DNA of 50,797 nt from Alphaproteobacteria bacterium (GTDB lineage: Bacteria; Pseudomonadota; Alphaproteobacteria; Rhizobiales; Hyphomicrobiaceae), in assembly GCA_018819265.1 (NCBI GenBank), contig JAHJQI010000121.1, positions 1 to 50,797 of the forward strand, given 5' to 3'. Under the pieces are notes generated by a model. The model was given only the letters and a program-made list of their open reading frames with translations, searched no databases and was not told the DNA's origin. Below, in pieces: positions 17,775 to 28,204 of the stretch (position 1 is its first letter; each line of letters begins with the position of its first letter). Position numbers and translations under genes: made by a program.

Positions 17775-18710
17775 ATGACTGCGATTTCCGCTTCGCTCGT
17801 GAAAGAGCTGCGCGAGAAGACCGGCGCCGGCATGATGGATTGCAAAAAGGCGCTGACCGAGAACGACGGCGACATGGAAGCCGCCATCGACTGGTTGCGC
17901 ACGAAGGGTCTTTCCAAGGCTGCCAAGAAGGCGGACCGCGTCGCCGCCGAAGGGCTGGTCGGCGCCAAGTCGGACGGCAATTCGGGCGCCGTGGTCGAGA
18001 TCAATTCGGAGACCGATTTCGTTGCCCGCAATGAGCAGTTCCAGAAAATGGTCGGCGAAATCACCTCGCTCGCGCTCGAAACCGGGGGCGACCTTGCCAA
18101 GCTGCTCGCGGCCAAGATGTCTTCGAAATCCATCAACGTCGAAGACTATGTGAAGGAAATGGTCGCCACCATTGGCGAAAACATGAACGTTCGCCGGACA
18201 TCGGCGCTTTCGGTCGGCAGCGGTGTCGTATCGGCCTACGTGCACAACAAGGCCGCCGACGACATGGGCAAGATCGGCGTGCTGGTGGCGCTGGAAAGCA
18301 CCGGCGACCGGGACAAGCTTGCCGAGTTCGGCCGTCAACTGGCGATGCATGTGGCCGCCGCCAACCCGCTGGCGCTGACGCCTGAGGAACTCGACCAGGA
18401 CGTGATCGAACGCGAGCGGGCGATCTACACCGAGCAGGCCATTGCATCGGGCAAGCCGCCGGAAATCGCCGCGAAAATGGTGGAAGGCAAGCTGCGCAAG
18501 GAATTCTTCCAGCAGGTCGTTCTCCTGCAGCAAACCTTCGTCATCGACGGCAAGGCGACCGTTCAGCAGGCTGTCGAAACTGCTGCCAAATCGGTCGGGG
18601 CGCCGATCAAGGTGACCGGATTTGTCCGCTATGCGCTGGGTGAAGGCGTCGATAAGGGCGAAGACGGCGATTTCGCCGCCGAAGTCGCTGCGGCCGCCGG
18701 CAAGAAGTAA
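17775..18710 (+). CDS. tsf: Translation elongation factor Ts
   Basis: 311 aa. Guanine-nucleotide exchange factor for EF-Tu. N-terminal UBA-like domain (VKELREKTGAGMMDCKKAL), then the exchange core with the TDFVAR motif (ETDFVARNEQF) that inserts beside the EF-Tu nucleotide site. Two in-frame ATGs are close; the one at 17775 is favoured because the AGAGAG ribosome site at about 17762-17767 is at proper distance, while it would be only 1-2 bases from the ATG at 17769. A strong terminator follows at 18736-18764, so rpsB-tsf is a unit. Confidence 0.97.
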   Translation: MTAISASLVKELREKTGAGMMDCKKALTENDGDMEAAIDWLRTKGLSKAAKKADRVAAEGLVGAKSDGNSGAVVEINSETDFVARNEQFQKMVGEITSLALETGGDLAKLLAAKMSSKSINVEDYVKEMVATIGENMNVRRTSALSVGSGVVSAYVHNKAADDMGKIGVLVALESTGDRDKLAEFGRQLAMHVAAANPLALTPEELDQDVIERERAIYTEQAIASGKPPEIAAKMVEGKLRKEFFQQVVLLQQTFVIDGKATVQQAVETAAKSVGAPIKVTGFVRYALGEGVDKGEDGDFAAEVAAAAGKK

Positions 18711-18735
18711 ATCCGCCGATCGACTTCAGATCGAG

Positions 18736-18764
18736 ACGGCCGGCTGTTTGCAGTCGGCCGTTTT
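18736..18764 (+). terminator. Rho-independent terminator after tsf
   Basis: ACGGCCG (18736-18742) pairs with CGGCCGT (18755-18761), with an inner CTG/CAG pair and TTTG loop, followed by a T-run at 18761-18764. It separates rpsB-tsf from pyrH. Confidence 0.8.
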
Positions 18765-18890
18765 GCTATGGATGCTCATGGTTGAATAGGGGTCTTGAGC
18801 CTTAGGGCTTGTCTCCTGGCGCCAAGGGGCTACACCAGTGCCGAATTCTCAAATGCCATTCGATGCAGATGGAAGAGCCGAGAACGCGCG

Positions 18891-19619
18891 ATGACCGAGA
18901 ACCTGCCTGACCTCAAATACAAGCGGCTTTTACTGAAGCTTTCCGGAGAAGCCCTGATGGGCAAAAACGGCTATGGGATCGATACTTCGGTGGTGGCGCG
19001 CCTGGCGGGGGATATCAAGGATGCATCGGCTGCCGGTGCCGAGATCGGAGTGGTCGTGGGCGGGGGCAATATCTTCCGCGGGCTGCAAGGGGCGGCGGCG
19101 GGAATGGACCGGGCCAACGCCGACTACATGGGCATGCTGGCGACGGTGATGAATGCGCTTGCGTTGCAGGGAGGGTTGCAACAAATCGGAGTCGATGGGC
19201 GAGTTCTGTCAGCGATTCCGATGCCGACGGTGTGTGAACCCTACATCCGCGCGCGCGCACTGCGGCACATGGAAGAGCATCGCATCGTTATCTTCGCCGC
19301 CGGGACGGGAAATCCCTTCTTCACGACCGATACCGCGGCAACGTTGCGGGCCGTGGAGATGAATTGCGATGCAGTCGTAAAAGCAACCCAGGTCGATGGC
19401 GTCTATTCGGGCGATCCCAAGAAAATCGCCGATGCCGTGCGCTATGACGCTTTGACCTACGAAGAGGTTCTTTCGCGAGATCTCAGGGTGATGGACGGTG
19501 CAGCGATCGCTCTTGCCCGAGATAACGCACTTCCGGTAATTGTCTGTTCGATCGAAGAGCCGGGCAATCTGCTCAAGTTGTTGAAGGGCGAAGCCCGTGC
19601 GACCGTGATCGGCGCGTAG
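18891..19619 (+). CDS. pyrH: Uridylate (UMP) kinase
   Basis: 242 aa. Phosphorylates UMP to UDP with ATP; a hexameric amino-acid-kinase-fold enzyme of pyrimidine synthesis. [16 protein letters not shown] at the N-terminus carries the catalytic Lys, [12 protein letters not shown] the nucleotide loop, and [15 protein letters not shown] the UMP/ATP site. The ATG at 18891 gives the normal length; the frame is open to 18795 but without conservation. First gene of the segment pyrH-frr-uppS-cdsA-dxr, the common bacterial order. Confidence 0.97.
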   Translation: MTENLPDLKYKRLLLKLSGEALMGKNGYGIDTSVVARLAGDIKDASAAGAEIGVVVGGGNIFRGLQGAAAGMDRANADYMGMLATVMNALALQGGLQQIGVDGRVLSAIPMPTVCEPYIRARALRHMEEHRIVIFAAGTGNPFFTTDTAATLRAVEMNCDAVVKATQVDGVYSGDPKKIADAVRYDALTYEEVLSRDLRVMDGAAIALARDNALPVIVCSIEEPGNLLKLLKGEARATVIGA

Positions 19620-19737
19620 CGAGCGGTCGCCGAGGCCGATTGGCCGAGCGGCGGGGCGGAGGCCCGGGCCGTATCGGATTTACACGACGGACAGCTCAAT
19701 CGCTTTGAGGCTCCGTTTGAAAAGGGAAACATTAGTC

Positions 19738-20298
19738 ATGGCTGAAGGCTTCGACCTGAAAGATCTCGAAAGCGAGATGCGTGCGTCACTCGACGCATTG
19801 AAACGCGAGTTGAGCGGGCTCAGAACGGGCCGGGCAAGCACCCATCTGCTTGATCCGATCCAGGTGACGGTTTACGGCTCAAGGATGCCACTGTCGCAGG
19901 TCGCGACGGTGTCGGTACCCGAACCGCGCATGATTTCGGTGCAGGTCTGGGACCGGTCGAATGTATCGGCGGTCGAAAAGGCCATCCGCGAATCGAATCT
20001 GGGGCTCAATCCGGTCATGGATGGCCAGTTGCTGCGTCTGCCGATCCCGACACTGACGGCGGACAGGCGCAAGGAACTTGTAAAAGTAGCGCATGAATAC
20101 GCAGAAAAATCGAAAGTATCGGTGCGAAACGTGCGTCGCGATGGCATGGATAGCTTGAAGAAATTGGAAAAAGCCGGCGAGATCAGCGAAGATGAGCACC
20201 GCAAAAATTCCGCGAGTGTCCAGGAGTTGACCGACAAGTACGTAAAAATGGTCGATGATGTGCTGGCCACCAAGGAACAGGAAATACAGACTGTTTGA
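19738..20298 (+). CDS. frr: Ribosome recycling factor
   Basis: 186 aa, the standard length. Splits post-termination ribosomes together with EF-G. LSGLRTGRAS in the first helix, IQVTVYGSRMPL and VSVPEPRMISVQVWD in the small domain, and VRNVRRDG in the long C-terminal helix are all family landmarks. The ATG at 19738 was chosen over an upstream in-frame start at 19705 because it gives the conserved short N-terminus. Confidence 0.97.
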   Translation: MAEGFDLKDLESEMRASLDALKRELSGLRTGRASTHLLDPIQVTVYGSRMPLSQVATVSVPEPRMISVQVWDRSNVSAVEKAIRESNLGLNPVMDGQLLRLPIPTLTADRRKELVKVAHEYAEKSKVSVRNVRRDGMDSLKKLEKAGEISEDEHRKNSASVQELTDKYVKMVDDVLATKEQEIQTV

Positions 20299-20383
20299 GG
20301 TCCGGTTCCCCGGTTTGAAGCATAACGTCCCGCGTCGTCTCGCTCGTTCCTTGCAACCCTCCTGAAAAAGCGCGTCCGCTCCC

Positions 20384-21142
20384 TTGGCCAACCTTTCGCC
20401 CAGTCAACCGATTCGCGGCACTCAAATCGCTAGCCTGCAGCATGTCGCTATCATCATGGACGGCAACGGGCGCTGGGCCAGTCAACGCGGCCTGCCGCGG
20501 ACCATGGGGCATCGCGAAGGCGTGGAGGCGGTCCGTCGCACCGTCAAGGCGGCGATCGAACTTAATCTTTCCTACCTGACGATTTACAGCTTTTCGTCCG
20601 AGAACTGGTCGCGGCCGCGCGACGAAGTCGACTATCTCATGGGGCTGATGAAGCGCTTCATCCGGCGCGATCTGGCGGAGTTGCACGACGCCAACGTGCG
20701 CATCCTGACGATCGGCGAGCGCGACAGAGTCGATGCCGAACTGTTGGCCTTGATCGACGAAGCCAGGGAACTGACGGCGAAAAACTCGCGGCTGACACTG
20801 ACCATTGCCTTCAACTACGGCGGTCGCAACGAGATCGCACGGGCTGCCCGCCGGCTTGCGGACGAAGTGGCGGCCGGGCATCTTGATCCGGCGCGGATCG
20901 ATGCCGATTTGTTCGATACGGTCCTCGATACCGCCGGGGTGCCCGATCCCGATCTACTCATCCGAACAAGCGGAGAGAAGCGTTTGTCGAACTTCCTGCT
21001 ATGGCAGGCCGCCTATGCGGAGTTCGTCTTTCTCGACGCCTATTGGCCCGATTTCGGACGCGAACACCTGGAGGCAGCGATCGCCCAGTATTTCGAGCGC
21101 GAACGTCGTTATGGCGGTCTGGCGCAACGTTCTTCTGCTTGA
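20384..21142 (+). CDS. uppS: Isoprenyl transferase (undecaprenyl diphosphate synthase)
   Basis: 252 aa from a TTG start. Extends farnesyl diphosphate with isopentenyl units in cis to make the C55 lipid carrier for peptidoglycan and O-antigen. [13 protein letters not shown] carries the catalytic Asp26; [21 protein letters not shown] and the C-terminal [19 protein letters not shown] with its substrate-binding Arg residues complete the family pattern. The next gene, cdsA, begins within or just after its stop, so the two are coupled. Confidence 0.96.
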   Translation: MANLSPSQPIRGTQIASLQHVAIIMDGNGRWASQRGLPRTMGHREGVEAVRRTVKAAIELNLSYLTIYSFSSENWSRPRDEVDYLMGLMKRFIRRDLAELHDANVRILTIGERDRVDAELLALIDEARELTAKNSRLTLTIAFNYGGRNEIARAARRLADEVAAGHLDPARIDADLFDTVLDTAGVPDPDLLIRTSGEKRLSNFLLWQAAYAEFVFLDAYWPDFGREHLEAAIAQYFERERRYGGLAQRSSA

Positions 21143-21155
21143 GAGGCCGCACAAG

Positions 21156-22013
21156 GTGACACTGGAAGCGGGCGGCAGGGAGGCGAGGACGATCGGTTGG
21201 CTCAACGAGCTCAAACTGCGGGTGGTGTCCGCGGTGCTGCTGGCGGGCTGCGCGCTGGGCGCATTGTTCGCGGGGCCCGCACCTTTCGCCGTGCTGGTCG
21301 GCCTGGTGGCATTGGCGATGTGCTGGGAGTGGGGCCATCTGGTGCGCCGCGGCGGCGGCAGCGACGTTTCCTTTTTCGTGCATGCCGCGGCGGTTATGGT
21401 GGCTGTTCTAACCGCCACAGTTGTCGGTCCGGGGCTGGCGCTGGCCGTTCTTGCCATCGGAGCGGTGACGCTATTGGCGATGAATTTCTGGACCGGGCCG
21501 GGTGTCTCGGTTCTGGGGGTGCTATACGTCGGGATTCCCGCGGTTGCACTGATCTGTCTGCGCGGTTCCGAACCGCACGGGCTGACGGCCGTGCTGTTCA
21601 TCTTTGCGGTGGTTTGGGCGGGCGATATCGGGGCCTTCGCGGGTGGGCGGCTGATCGGGGGCGCCAAGCTTTATCCGAGTATTTCGCCGAACAAGACCTG
21701 GGCGGGCCTGTTCAGCGGCGTCATAGCGGCTGTTGGTGTCGCAGTCGTGTTCTGGTCGGTTCTCGATGGGGTGCCGTTCGGTTATCTCATCTCCTGTACG
21801 GTCCTGTTGAGCCTTGCTGCGCTGCTCGGCGATCTGGCCGAATCGGCATTGAAGCGGCTGTTCCGGGTGAAAGATGCCAGTGATCTCATTCCCGGGCATG
21901 GCGGTTTCATGGACCGGATGGACGGCATGGTGACGGCTGCGACACTGGCCGTTGTAATAGGGTTGGCGATCGATGCCGCGGCGCCGGCACGCGCCCTCGT
22001 TTTCGGTGCATAG
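21156..22013 (+). CDS. cdsA: Phosphatidate cytidylyltransferase
   Basis: 285 aa from a GTG at 21156; an ATG at 21111, overlapping uppS by 32 bp, is an alternative. Makes CDP-diacylglycerol from phosphatidate and CTP in the inner membrane, the branch point for all phospholipids. About eight hydrophobic segments, and the full CDP-DAG synthetase signature near the C-terminus: SALKRLFRVKD, then IPGHGGFMDRMD with the catalytic acidic residues. Same order (uppS-cdsA-dxr-rseP) as in most proteobacteria. Confidence 0.94.
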   Translation: MTLEAGGREARTIGWLNELKLRVVSAVLLAGCALGALFAGPAPFAVLVGLVALAMCWEWGHLVRRGGGSDVSFFVHAAAVMVAVLTATVVGPGLALAVLAIGAVTLLAMNFWTGPGVSVLGVLYVGIPAVALICLRGSEPHGLTAVLFIFAVVWAGDIGAFAGGRLIGGAKLYPSISPNKTWAGLFSGVIAAVGVAVVFWSVLDGVPFGYLISCTVLLSLAALLGDLAESALKRLFRVKDASDLIPGHGGFMDRMDGMVTAATLAVVIGLAIDAAAPARALVFGA

Positions 22014-22070
22014 TCGGGTTGTGTCGCAGACCGTGCGGCAGCGTGATCCGGCGACGGTAAGGAATGCTCG

Positions 22071-23315
22071 ATGGCAGCCGGGGCGGGGCAAGGGGAGACC
22101 ATGGCACTTGCAGGACCGCACTCGGCCAAAGCCACATCGGCGAATCCGCCGCAACGCCTGACCGTGCTCGGCGCAACCGGCTCGATTGGCGCGAGTACGC
22201 TCGATCTGGTGGCGCGAAGCGGCTCCGCGTTCGAGGTCTTTGCGGTGACAGCGCATGCCAATGTCGAAGCCTTGGCCGCCTGTGCGCGGTCTTGCGGCGC
22301 AGAGCGGGCGGTGATCGGCGATGCAACGCTCTATAAGGCCCTGAAGGACGCATTGAGCGGCACCAGCATCGCGGCGGCGGCCGGCGAAGAGGCACTGATC
22401 GAGGCGGCATCCGTGCCGGTCGATTGCACGATTGCTGCAATCGTCGGTGCGGCCGGGCTGAAGCCGGCGCTGGCGGCGGTGCGGACAGGCCGGCGGCTGG
22501 GGCTCGCCAACAAGGAATGCCTTGTTTCGGCCGGCGATGTCTTCATGCGGGAAGTTGCCAGGGCGGGGTGCGAGCTGATCCCCGTCGACAGCGAACATTC
22601 GGCGGCGTTCCAGGTGTTGAAGGATGCCGCGCCGGAATCGATCGAGAGGATCGTGCTGACGGCGTCGGGCGGTCCTTTCCGGGACTGGCCGATCGAGCGC
22701 ATCGCGATCGCCAGCCGGGCGGATGCGCTCAATCATCCGAATTGGTCGATGGGGTCCAAGATCTCGGTCGATTCGGCGACGATGATGAACAAAGGACTGG
22801 AACTGATCGAGGCGCTGCACCTGTTTCCGGTGGCAACCCACCAGTTGGGCATGCTCGTGCATCCGCAGTCGATCGTGCACTGCCTCGTCTCTTTCGTCGA
22901 CGGTTCGGTGCTGGCGCAGATGGCGGAACCGGACATGCGCACACCCATCGCGCTGGCGCTATCGTGGCCGCAGCGGATGGCGGCGCCGACAAAGCGGCTC
23001 GACCTGGCGGAGATCGCGCAATTGACGTTCCAAGCCGCCGATGAAGTCCGCTTCCCGGCAATCCGCATCGCGCGGGCGGCGATGGAACGCGGGGGGACGG
23101 CGCCGGCGGTTCTGAATGCGGCTAATGAGATTGCGGTCGCCGCTTTCCTTGACGGACGCCTGCGGGTGCCCGATATCGCCGTAATGGTGGAGGAAACTCT
23201 CGGCATGGCCGACCGGGAGGGACTGCTTGCGGAGGCGGTCGGGTTGGAGGCGATCATCTCTTGCGATCAGGAGGCCCGCCGGTTGTGCCGGGAGATCGTT
23301 GCGGGCCGGACGTAA
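22071..23315 (+). CDS. dxr: 1-deoxy-D-xylulose 5-phosphate reductoisomerase
   Basis: 414 aa. Second step of the MEP isoprenoid pathway, giving 2-C-methylerythritol 4-phosphate with NADPH and a divalent metal. VLGATGSIGASTL is the NADPH-binding loop, LANKECLVSAG and PVDSEHSA form the metal and substrate site, and SVDSATMMNKGLE the flexible-loop region. Two ATGs with good ribosome sites exist: 22071 (AAGGA 7 bp before) and 22101 (AGGGGAG); the longer form is given, the shorter equally credible. It feeds uppS in the same cluster. Confidence 0.96.
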   Translation: MAAGAGQGETMALAGPHSAKATSANPPQRLTVLGATGSIGASTLDLVARSGSAFEVFAVTAHANVEALAACARSCGAERAVIGDATLYKALKDALSGTSIAAAAGEEALIEAASVPVDCTIAAIVGAAGLKPALAAVRTGRRLGLANKECLVSAGDVFMREVARAGCELIPVDSEHSAAFQVLKDAAPESIERIVLTASGGPFRDWPIERIAIASRADALNHPNWSMGSKISVDSATMMNKGLELIEALHLFPVATHQLGMLVHPQSIVHCLVSFVDGSVLAQMAEPDMRTPIALALSWPQRMAAPTKRLDLAEIAQLTFQAADEVRFPAIRIARAAMERGGTAPAVLNAANEIAVAAFLDGRLRVPDIAVMVEETLGMADREGLLAEAVGLEAIISCDQEARRLCREIVAGRT

Positions 23316-23536
23316 TGACGGTGCTTATCCCGGCTGGGACCGGGCGCTGTCGCGCCGGTGCAGGTCAGATGAGCCGAAAGCCTCGTTGCGTGGGCCGGGG
23401 CAGCAAGCCGAAGGTTGCCCATTCGCCCGCAGTTGGCGATTGTTTGTCGAAATCGAATCGCGAGGGGCGAGTTGGTCGTCGCCGCAGCGCGCATTGAAGC
23501 TGACCGCCGAGCTCTGATCTCGGTCAGGAAGGACAC

Positions 23537-24967
23537 GTGTCTATGGAATTCCTCTCGCTTATTGCCAACAACTTCTCGTCGGCGGCGATCACATTTCTCG
23601 GCTTCGTTTTCGCACTGACCGTGGTGGTGTTCATCCACGAGATGGGTCACTTCCTGGTGGCGCGGTGGTGCGGCGTGACGGTAACGACGTTCTCGATCGG
23701 ATTTGGCAAGGAAATCTGGGCTTTCGTGGACAAGCACGGGACCCGGTGGCGGGTCGCCTGGATTCCGGCTGGGGGTTACGTCAAGTTTCTCGACGATGAA
23801 AATGCGGCAAGCATGCCCGATCGGGATGCACTCAATACGATGAGCGAAGAGCAGCGCAAGGGCTCGTTCCAGCTGAAACCCGTTTGGCAGCGTGCGGCCG
23901 TCGTGGTGGCAGGGCCGCTGGCGAACTTCATTCTGGCGATCGCGATCTTTGCGGGCTTCTACCTGGCGATGGGCGACAACCGCATCGAGCCGCGCGCAGA
24001 CTATATCGTGCCTGGAAGTCCGGCTGCGGTTGCCGGCCTGAAACCGGGCGACAAGATTCTCTCGATCGGCGGCCGGCAAGTTCGCGATTTTTCGCAGGTC
24101 AACGAGATCGTATGGACCAGCCCGGGGCGGACGCTCGAGTTCCTGGTCGACAGGGCGGGCCAGGAAGTCGCGGTGTCGCTCGAGCCTGAGATGCAGGAAC
24201 GCAACGACTATATAGCCGGCAAGCATAAGCGGCCGACAATCGGGATCCGGTATGCCGTCGAGCCGATCGTGGCCGGTGTCGTTGCAGGCGATCCCGCCGA
24301 TAAGGCGGGCTTCCAGCCAGGCGATCGCGTGGTTCGCATGAATGGCCAGGACATCAACGATTTCAACCAATTGCAGGAAATCGTCGGGAACAGTAACGGG
24401 CGGGAAATCAGCGTCGTCGTCGAGCGGGAGGGGCGTGAGATCCCGCTGAGCGTCACGCCGAAGTTGACGTCGCCGGGACCGAAGGCGGCCGATCCCTCTC
24501 CGCGCCCGCTGATCGGCATCCAGAGCTCGATGACGCCTGTCTATTCGCGCCACGTCGACGTCGGGCCGATCGAGGCGATCGGGCTGGGCAGCGAGCGGAC
24601 CTGGAGCATCATCACGGGAACGCTGTCCTATATCGGAGACATCTTTACCGGCCGCAGTGATTCGGATCAGATCGGCGGCGTGGTGCGCATCGCCGATGCG
24701 GCGGGCAAATTCGCGGCCCTGGGTTTCACCCAGCTGGTCCTGTTCACGGCGTTCATCTCCGTCAGCATCGGACTTATCAATTTGTTTCCAATACCGATTC
24801 TCGATGGCGGACACCTTATGTTCTACGCCTACGAGGCGGTCATGGGACGCCCGGTCAACGAGGACGTCCAGGAGTTCGGGTTCCGGGTCGGTCTGGCGCT
24901 GATCTTGATGTTGATGATCTTCGGTTTCTACAACGACCGCGGGATCCTCGCAGGGTGGTTTTCCTAG
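23537..24967 (+). CDS. rseP: RIP-type site-2 zinc metalloprotease RseP
   Basis: 476 aa from a GTG (an ATG two codons later is as likely). Inner-membrane intramembrane protease that cuts anti-sigma factors or leftover signal peptides. Zinc motif HEMGH at residues 34-38 in the first membrane helix, the third zinc ligand in LFPIPILDGGH (Asp423), and two PDZ domains between (about 130-215 and 225-310, each starting with GSPAAVAGLKPGD or GDPADKAGFQPGD). Preceded by a 221-bp gap that shows no gene, and followed by a terminator-like structure before bamA. Confidence 0.95.
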   Translation: MSMEFLSLIANNFSSAAITFLGFVFALTVVVFIHEMGHFLVARWCGVTVTTFSIGFGKEIWAFVDKHGTRWRVAWIPAGGYVKFLDDENAASMPDRDALNTMSEEQRKGSFQLKPVWQRAAVVVAGPLANFILAIAIFAGFYLAMGDNRIEPRADYIVPGSPAAVAGLKPGDKILSIGGRQVRDFSQVNEIVWTSPGRTLEFLVDRAGQEVAVSLEPEMQERNDYIAGKHKRPTIGIRYAVEPIVAGVVAGDPADKAGFQPGDRVVRMNGQDINDFNQLQEIVGNSNGREISVVVEREGREIPLSVTPKLTSPGPKAADPSPRPLIGIQSSMTPVYSRHVDVGPIEAIGLGSERTWSIITGTLSYIGDIFTGRSDSDQIGGVVRIADAAGKFAALGFTQLVLFTAFISVSIGLINLFPIPILDGGHLMFYAYEAVMGRPVNEDVQEFGFRVGLALILMLMIFGFYNDRGILAGWFS

Positions 24968-25369
24968 CTGCCGCAGAGACCGAAAATGAGCCGCTGCGGC
25001 ATTCCGACTCGGGCTTTTTTTCGGTTGCCGTCTTGACTACTTAAAATACTGAAAACACACGTGTAATCTTGATTTTCAGTGGTCCGAGGGGCAGCGCCGG
25101 CGCGAATCCGATGGCTAGCTGAGCCGTCAAGGGTCGAATCGGGCCGGGTGACGCATTCTTGCCACTTCCACAGAGCTTGCTGAATCGTTAATAACCTGAT
25201 GGGTTGGAGGGGTTGCTGCTGGAGGGGTAGAGTGCTTCGGTGCGCTACATGCGGGCAGACTTCGACGACCGGGCTTTCGGGACAAGCCTGAACACGACGC
25301 AGATCAGCTGACTGCCGAATGCTGAGATGTGAATTCTGGGGGATCGGCAGAACGAGGGCAGATCCGCGA
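24968..25369 (+). other. Intergenic region between rseP and bamA
   Basis: 402 bp without a gene. It opens with a terminator-like structure (24970-25024) and otherwise holds AT-rich patches (25035-25075, 25185-25200) that could carry the bamA promoter; no clear -35/-10 pair could be assigned. Confidence 0.4.
24970..25024 (+). terminator. Probable terminator after rseP
   Basis: GCCGCAG (24970-24976) can pair with CTGCGGC (24994-25000), and alternatively CCGAAAA (24980-24986) with TTTTCGG (25018-25024). A run of seven T residues lies at 25015-25021. Confidence 0.45.
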
Positions 25370-27766
25370 ATGTCAAAGCTTCGGATCAGTTTCCTGGGAG
25401 GCCTGAAGGCAGCCCTGATGCTCGTTGTGGCAACTTTTGCCACCGTGGCATTCGATGCCGCCGTGGTATCGGGACCTGCATACGCGCAGACCGTCAGCGA
25501 TATCCGCGTGTCGGGCAACCGGCGCGTCGAGCCGGAAACCGTTCGCACCTATCTGCAATTCAAGGTCGGTGACGTCTACGACGCAGGATTGGCGGACGCT
25601 TCGCTGCGGACGCTGTTCTCGACAGGGTTGTTCGCGGACGTTCGTATCGAGATCCAGGGATCCGTCGTCACCGTCTACGTCGAAGAAAACCCGGTCATCA
25701 ACCAGATCGCCTTCGAAGGAAATTACGAAGTCGACACCGATACGCTGGCCAGCGAAGTTCAGTTGAAGCCGCGGTCGGTTTTCACCCGTGCGCGGGTGCA
25801 GGCCGACGTTCAGCGCATTCTCGACGTCTATCAGCGCCAGGGGCGCTATGCCGCGCTCGTCGAGCCGAAGATCATCGAGCTTGAGCAAAACCGCGTGAAT
25901 CTCGTTTTCGAGATCACCGAGGGCTCGGCGACGAAGGTCAAGGGCATCAGCTTCATCGGCAACCGCGCCTTTACCGATGCGCAGCTGCGCGACATCATCA
26001 CGACGACGCAGGCCGGCTGGTTCGACTTCCTCAAGGGGACGAGCGTCTATGACCCCGACCGGCTCAATCTCGACCGGGAACTGCTGCGTCAGTACTACCT
26101 GAAGAACGGCTATGCCGACGCGCGGGTCATCAACGCCAATGCGGAACTCGATCGCGATGGGTCCGGGTTCTTCATTACCTTCACGATGGAGGAAGGCGAA
26201 CTTTATAGTTTCGGCAACATGGGTATCGAGAGTTCGCTGGCCGAGCTTGATGGCGAATCGGTTCGCGGCGAACTGCTGACCTATGCCGGATCGACCTACG
26301 ACGCTTCGCTGATCGACAAGACCGTCGAGCGCTTGACGCTGTCGGTGGCCGAACGCGGTTTTGCTTTCGCCCGGGTGCGCCCGCGGACGACGCCGGACTT
26401 CTATTCGCGCACGATCGGCATCAACTACGTCATCGACGAAGGTCCGCGGATCTATATCGAGCGGATCAACATTTACGGCAACGACCGCACCAAGGATTAT
26501 GTCATCCGCCGCGAGTTCCGTCTGGCCGAAGGCGATGCCTTCAATCCGCTGCTGGTTGACCGCGCCGAGAAGCGGCTCAAGGGGCTTGGCTTCTTCAAGT
26601 CGGTGGAAATCAAGAAGCGTCCGGGCTCCGCCCAGGACCGCGTCATCCTCGACGTCGAGCTTGTCGAGCAGTCGACAGGGGAATTGTCCTTCGGTGCCGG
26701 TTATTCGACGAGCGAAGGCGTCATCGGCGACGTTTCGATCTCGGAGCGCAACCTACTCGGCAACGGCCAGTTCCTGCGCCTCAGCGTGGGTGGTTCGTTC
26801 GAGCGTGCCCAGATCGATCTCAGCTTTACCGAGCCCCGCTTCCTCGACCGCAACCTGGCGGCAGGATTCGACCTGTTCCACAAGGAGCTCGATCAGCGCG
26901 ATACATCCGGTTTCCGCAGCCGCAAATCCGGCGGTACCGTGCGGCTCGGGTTCCCGCTTTCGGAAGACCTCTGGGGGCAGACAAGCTATACGCTGGCCCG
27001 CGACGAATTGTTCGATGTCGACAACAACGCATCGCTGGCGATCCGCGACGCCTGCGGCGACGTCAACATCAACCCGCGCGGTCCTAATGGGCGCCCGATC
27101 AACGATCCGGATTGCGACGATACCGCGTACTTCACGTCGTCCGTGGGTGGAAGCCTGATCTACGACAAGCGCAACCATCCGACAACGCCGTCAAGCGGTT
27201 ATTACCTGCAACTGTCGTCGGACTTTGCCGGTGTCGGGGGCGACGTGCAATACGTCCGCGTCCAGGGCGAGGCGCGGGCCTACTATCCCGTCGCCGAGAA
27301 AATCACGCTGGTCGGCCGTGTCGTCGGCGGCCACATCGAGGGCTGGGGCGGGGATGACGTACGTATCCTCGATCTGTTCTTCCGCGGCGGCGAAACGGTG
27401 CGCGGTTTCGACCGGGCCGGTTATGGTCCGCGTGACGGGCGGACCGGCGATGCCCTCGGTGGTCAGAGCTTCTGGGCGGCGACGGCCGAACTCCGCTTCC
27501 CGATCCCGTTCATTCCCGACGAACTCGGCATCTCGGGTGCGGTGTTCGCGGATGCCGGCTCGCTGTTCACTGCTTCGGAACGGGCCAAAGCGGTGGTCGA
27601 TAGCGGGGATCTCCTGGACGACAATACGGTCCGGTCCTCGGTGGGCGGCAGCATCTTGTGGAACTCGCCGGTCGGTCCGCTGCGCGTCGACTTCGCTCAT
27701 GCCTTGAGCAAGGAAGAGTACGACGAGGAGCAGTTCTTCCGCTTCGGCGCTTCGACCAAGTTCTGA
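25370..27766 (+). CDS. bamA: Outer membrane protein assembly factor BamA
   Basis: 798 aa from the ATG at 25370, which starts a good signal peptide (basic MSKLR, hydrophobic core, cleavage after GPAYA). An upstream ATG at 25319 would spoil this. Five POTRA repeats follow (first: TVSDIRVSGNRRVEPETVR), then the 16-strand Omp85 barrel with the lid-lock motif VRGFDRAGYGPRD near 690, ending on an aromatic-rich strand RFGASTKF. It inserts beta-barrel proteins into the outer membrane. Directly after rseP, as in most proteobacteria, but separated from lpxD by an unusual 814-bp gap. Confidence 0.96.
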   Translation: MSKLRISFLGGLKAALMLVVATFATVAFDAAVVSGPAYAQTVSDIRVSGNRRVEPETVRTYLQFKVGDVYDAGLADASLRTLFSTGLFADVRIEIQGSVVTVYVEENPVINQIAFEGNYEVDTDTLASEVQLKPRSVFTRARVQADVQRILDVYQRQGRYAALVEPKIIELEQNRVNLVFEITEGSATKVKGISFIGNRAFTDAQLRDIITTTQAGWFDFLKGTSVYDPDRLNLDRELLRQYYLKNGYADARVINANAELDRDGSGFFITFTMEEGELYSFGNMGIESSLAELDGESVRGELLTYAGSTYDASLIDKTVERLTLSVAERGFAFARVRPRTTPDFYSRTIGINYVIDEGPRIYIERINIYGNDRTKDYVIRREFRLAEGDAFNPLLVDRAEKRLKGLGFFKSVEIKKRPGSAQDRVILDVELVEQSTGELSFGAGYSTSEGVIGDVSISERNLLGNGQFLRLSVGGSFERAQIDLSFTEPRFLDRNLAAGFDLFHKELDQRDTSGFRSRKSGGTVRLGFPLSEDLWGQTSYTLARDELFDVDNNASLAIRDACGDVNINPRGPNGRPINDPDCDDTAYFTSSVGGSLIYDKRNHPTTPSSGYYLQLSSDFAGVGGDVQYVRVQGEARAYYPVAEKITLVGRVVGGHIEGWGGDDVRILDLFFRGGETVRGFDRAGYGPRDGRTGDALGGQSFWAATAELRFPIPFIPDELGISGAVFADAGSLFTASERAKAVVDSGDLLDDNTVRSSVGGSILWNSPVGPLRVDFAHALSKEEYDEEQFFRFGASTKF

Positions 27767-28204
27767 GCTGGATTTGCTTTTGGGCGCCGCGCGGCAGCTG
27801 ATGTGCGGGGCGCCAGGGTTCGCGCGGTGCACGCCGCTGGGTTTTCCCTCAATGCTGGCATCGTCGCCGCGCAGTGGCTGGTTGCATGCCGCCCTTCAGC
27901 CAATTTTAGAAACGCCGCGAGCCGCCGTTATTTGAGCCAAAGTATTGCGGATGCGCTGTCGTTGCGGTTGATTGCATGCTGCAGCCGGAATCGAGCTCAT
28001 GGCGTTCGCTTGCCGTGGAGTTGATTGATATTCGCAATTTTCCTCGGCGCGGAGCTTGCGGCGCTTGGATCGAGTGTTAGATCTTTTCAAATTAGGTGGA
28101 AGCATTCCAAGGCCACGACTGCGGCCCGGCGCGTGCGCCGTCGCCGCGGAGGACCAGGCCGATAGGCCGATTGGCCCGCGAGCGATAAGGCAGGATCCGC
28201 CAAC

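Noticed and set aside
21522..22880. 452-residue minus-strand open frame across cdsA and dxr
   Set aside because: Spans two clear plus-strand genes and has no recognisable domain.
23267..24814. 515-residue minus-strand open frame across rseP
   Set aside because: Antisense to HEMGH and PDZ-coding sequence, Arg/Asp-rich composition, no family motifs.
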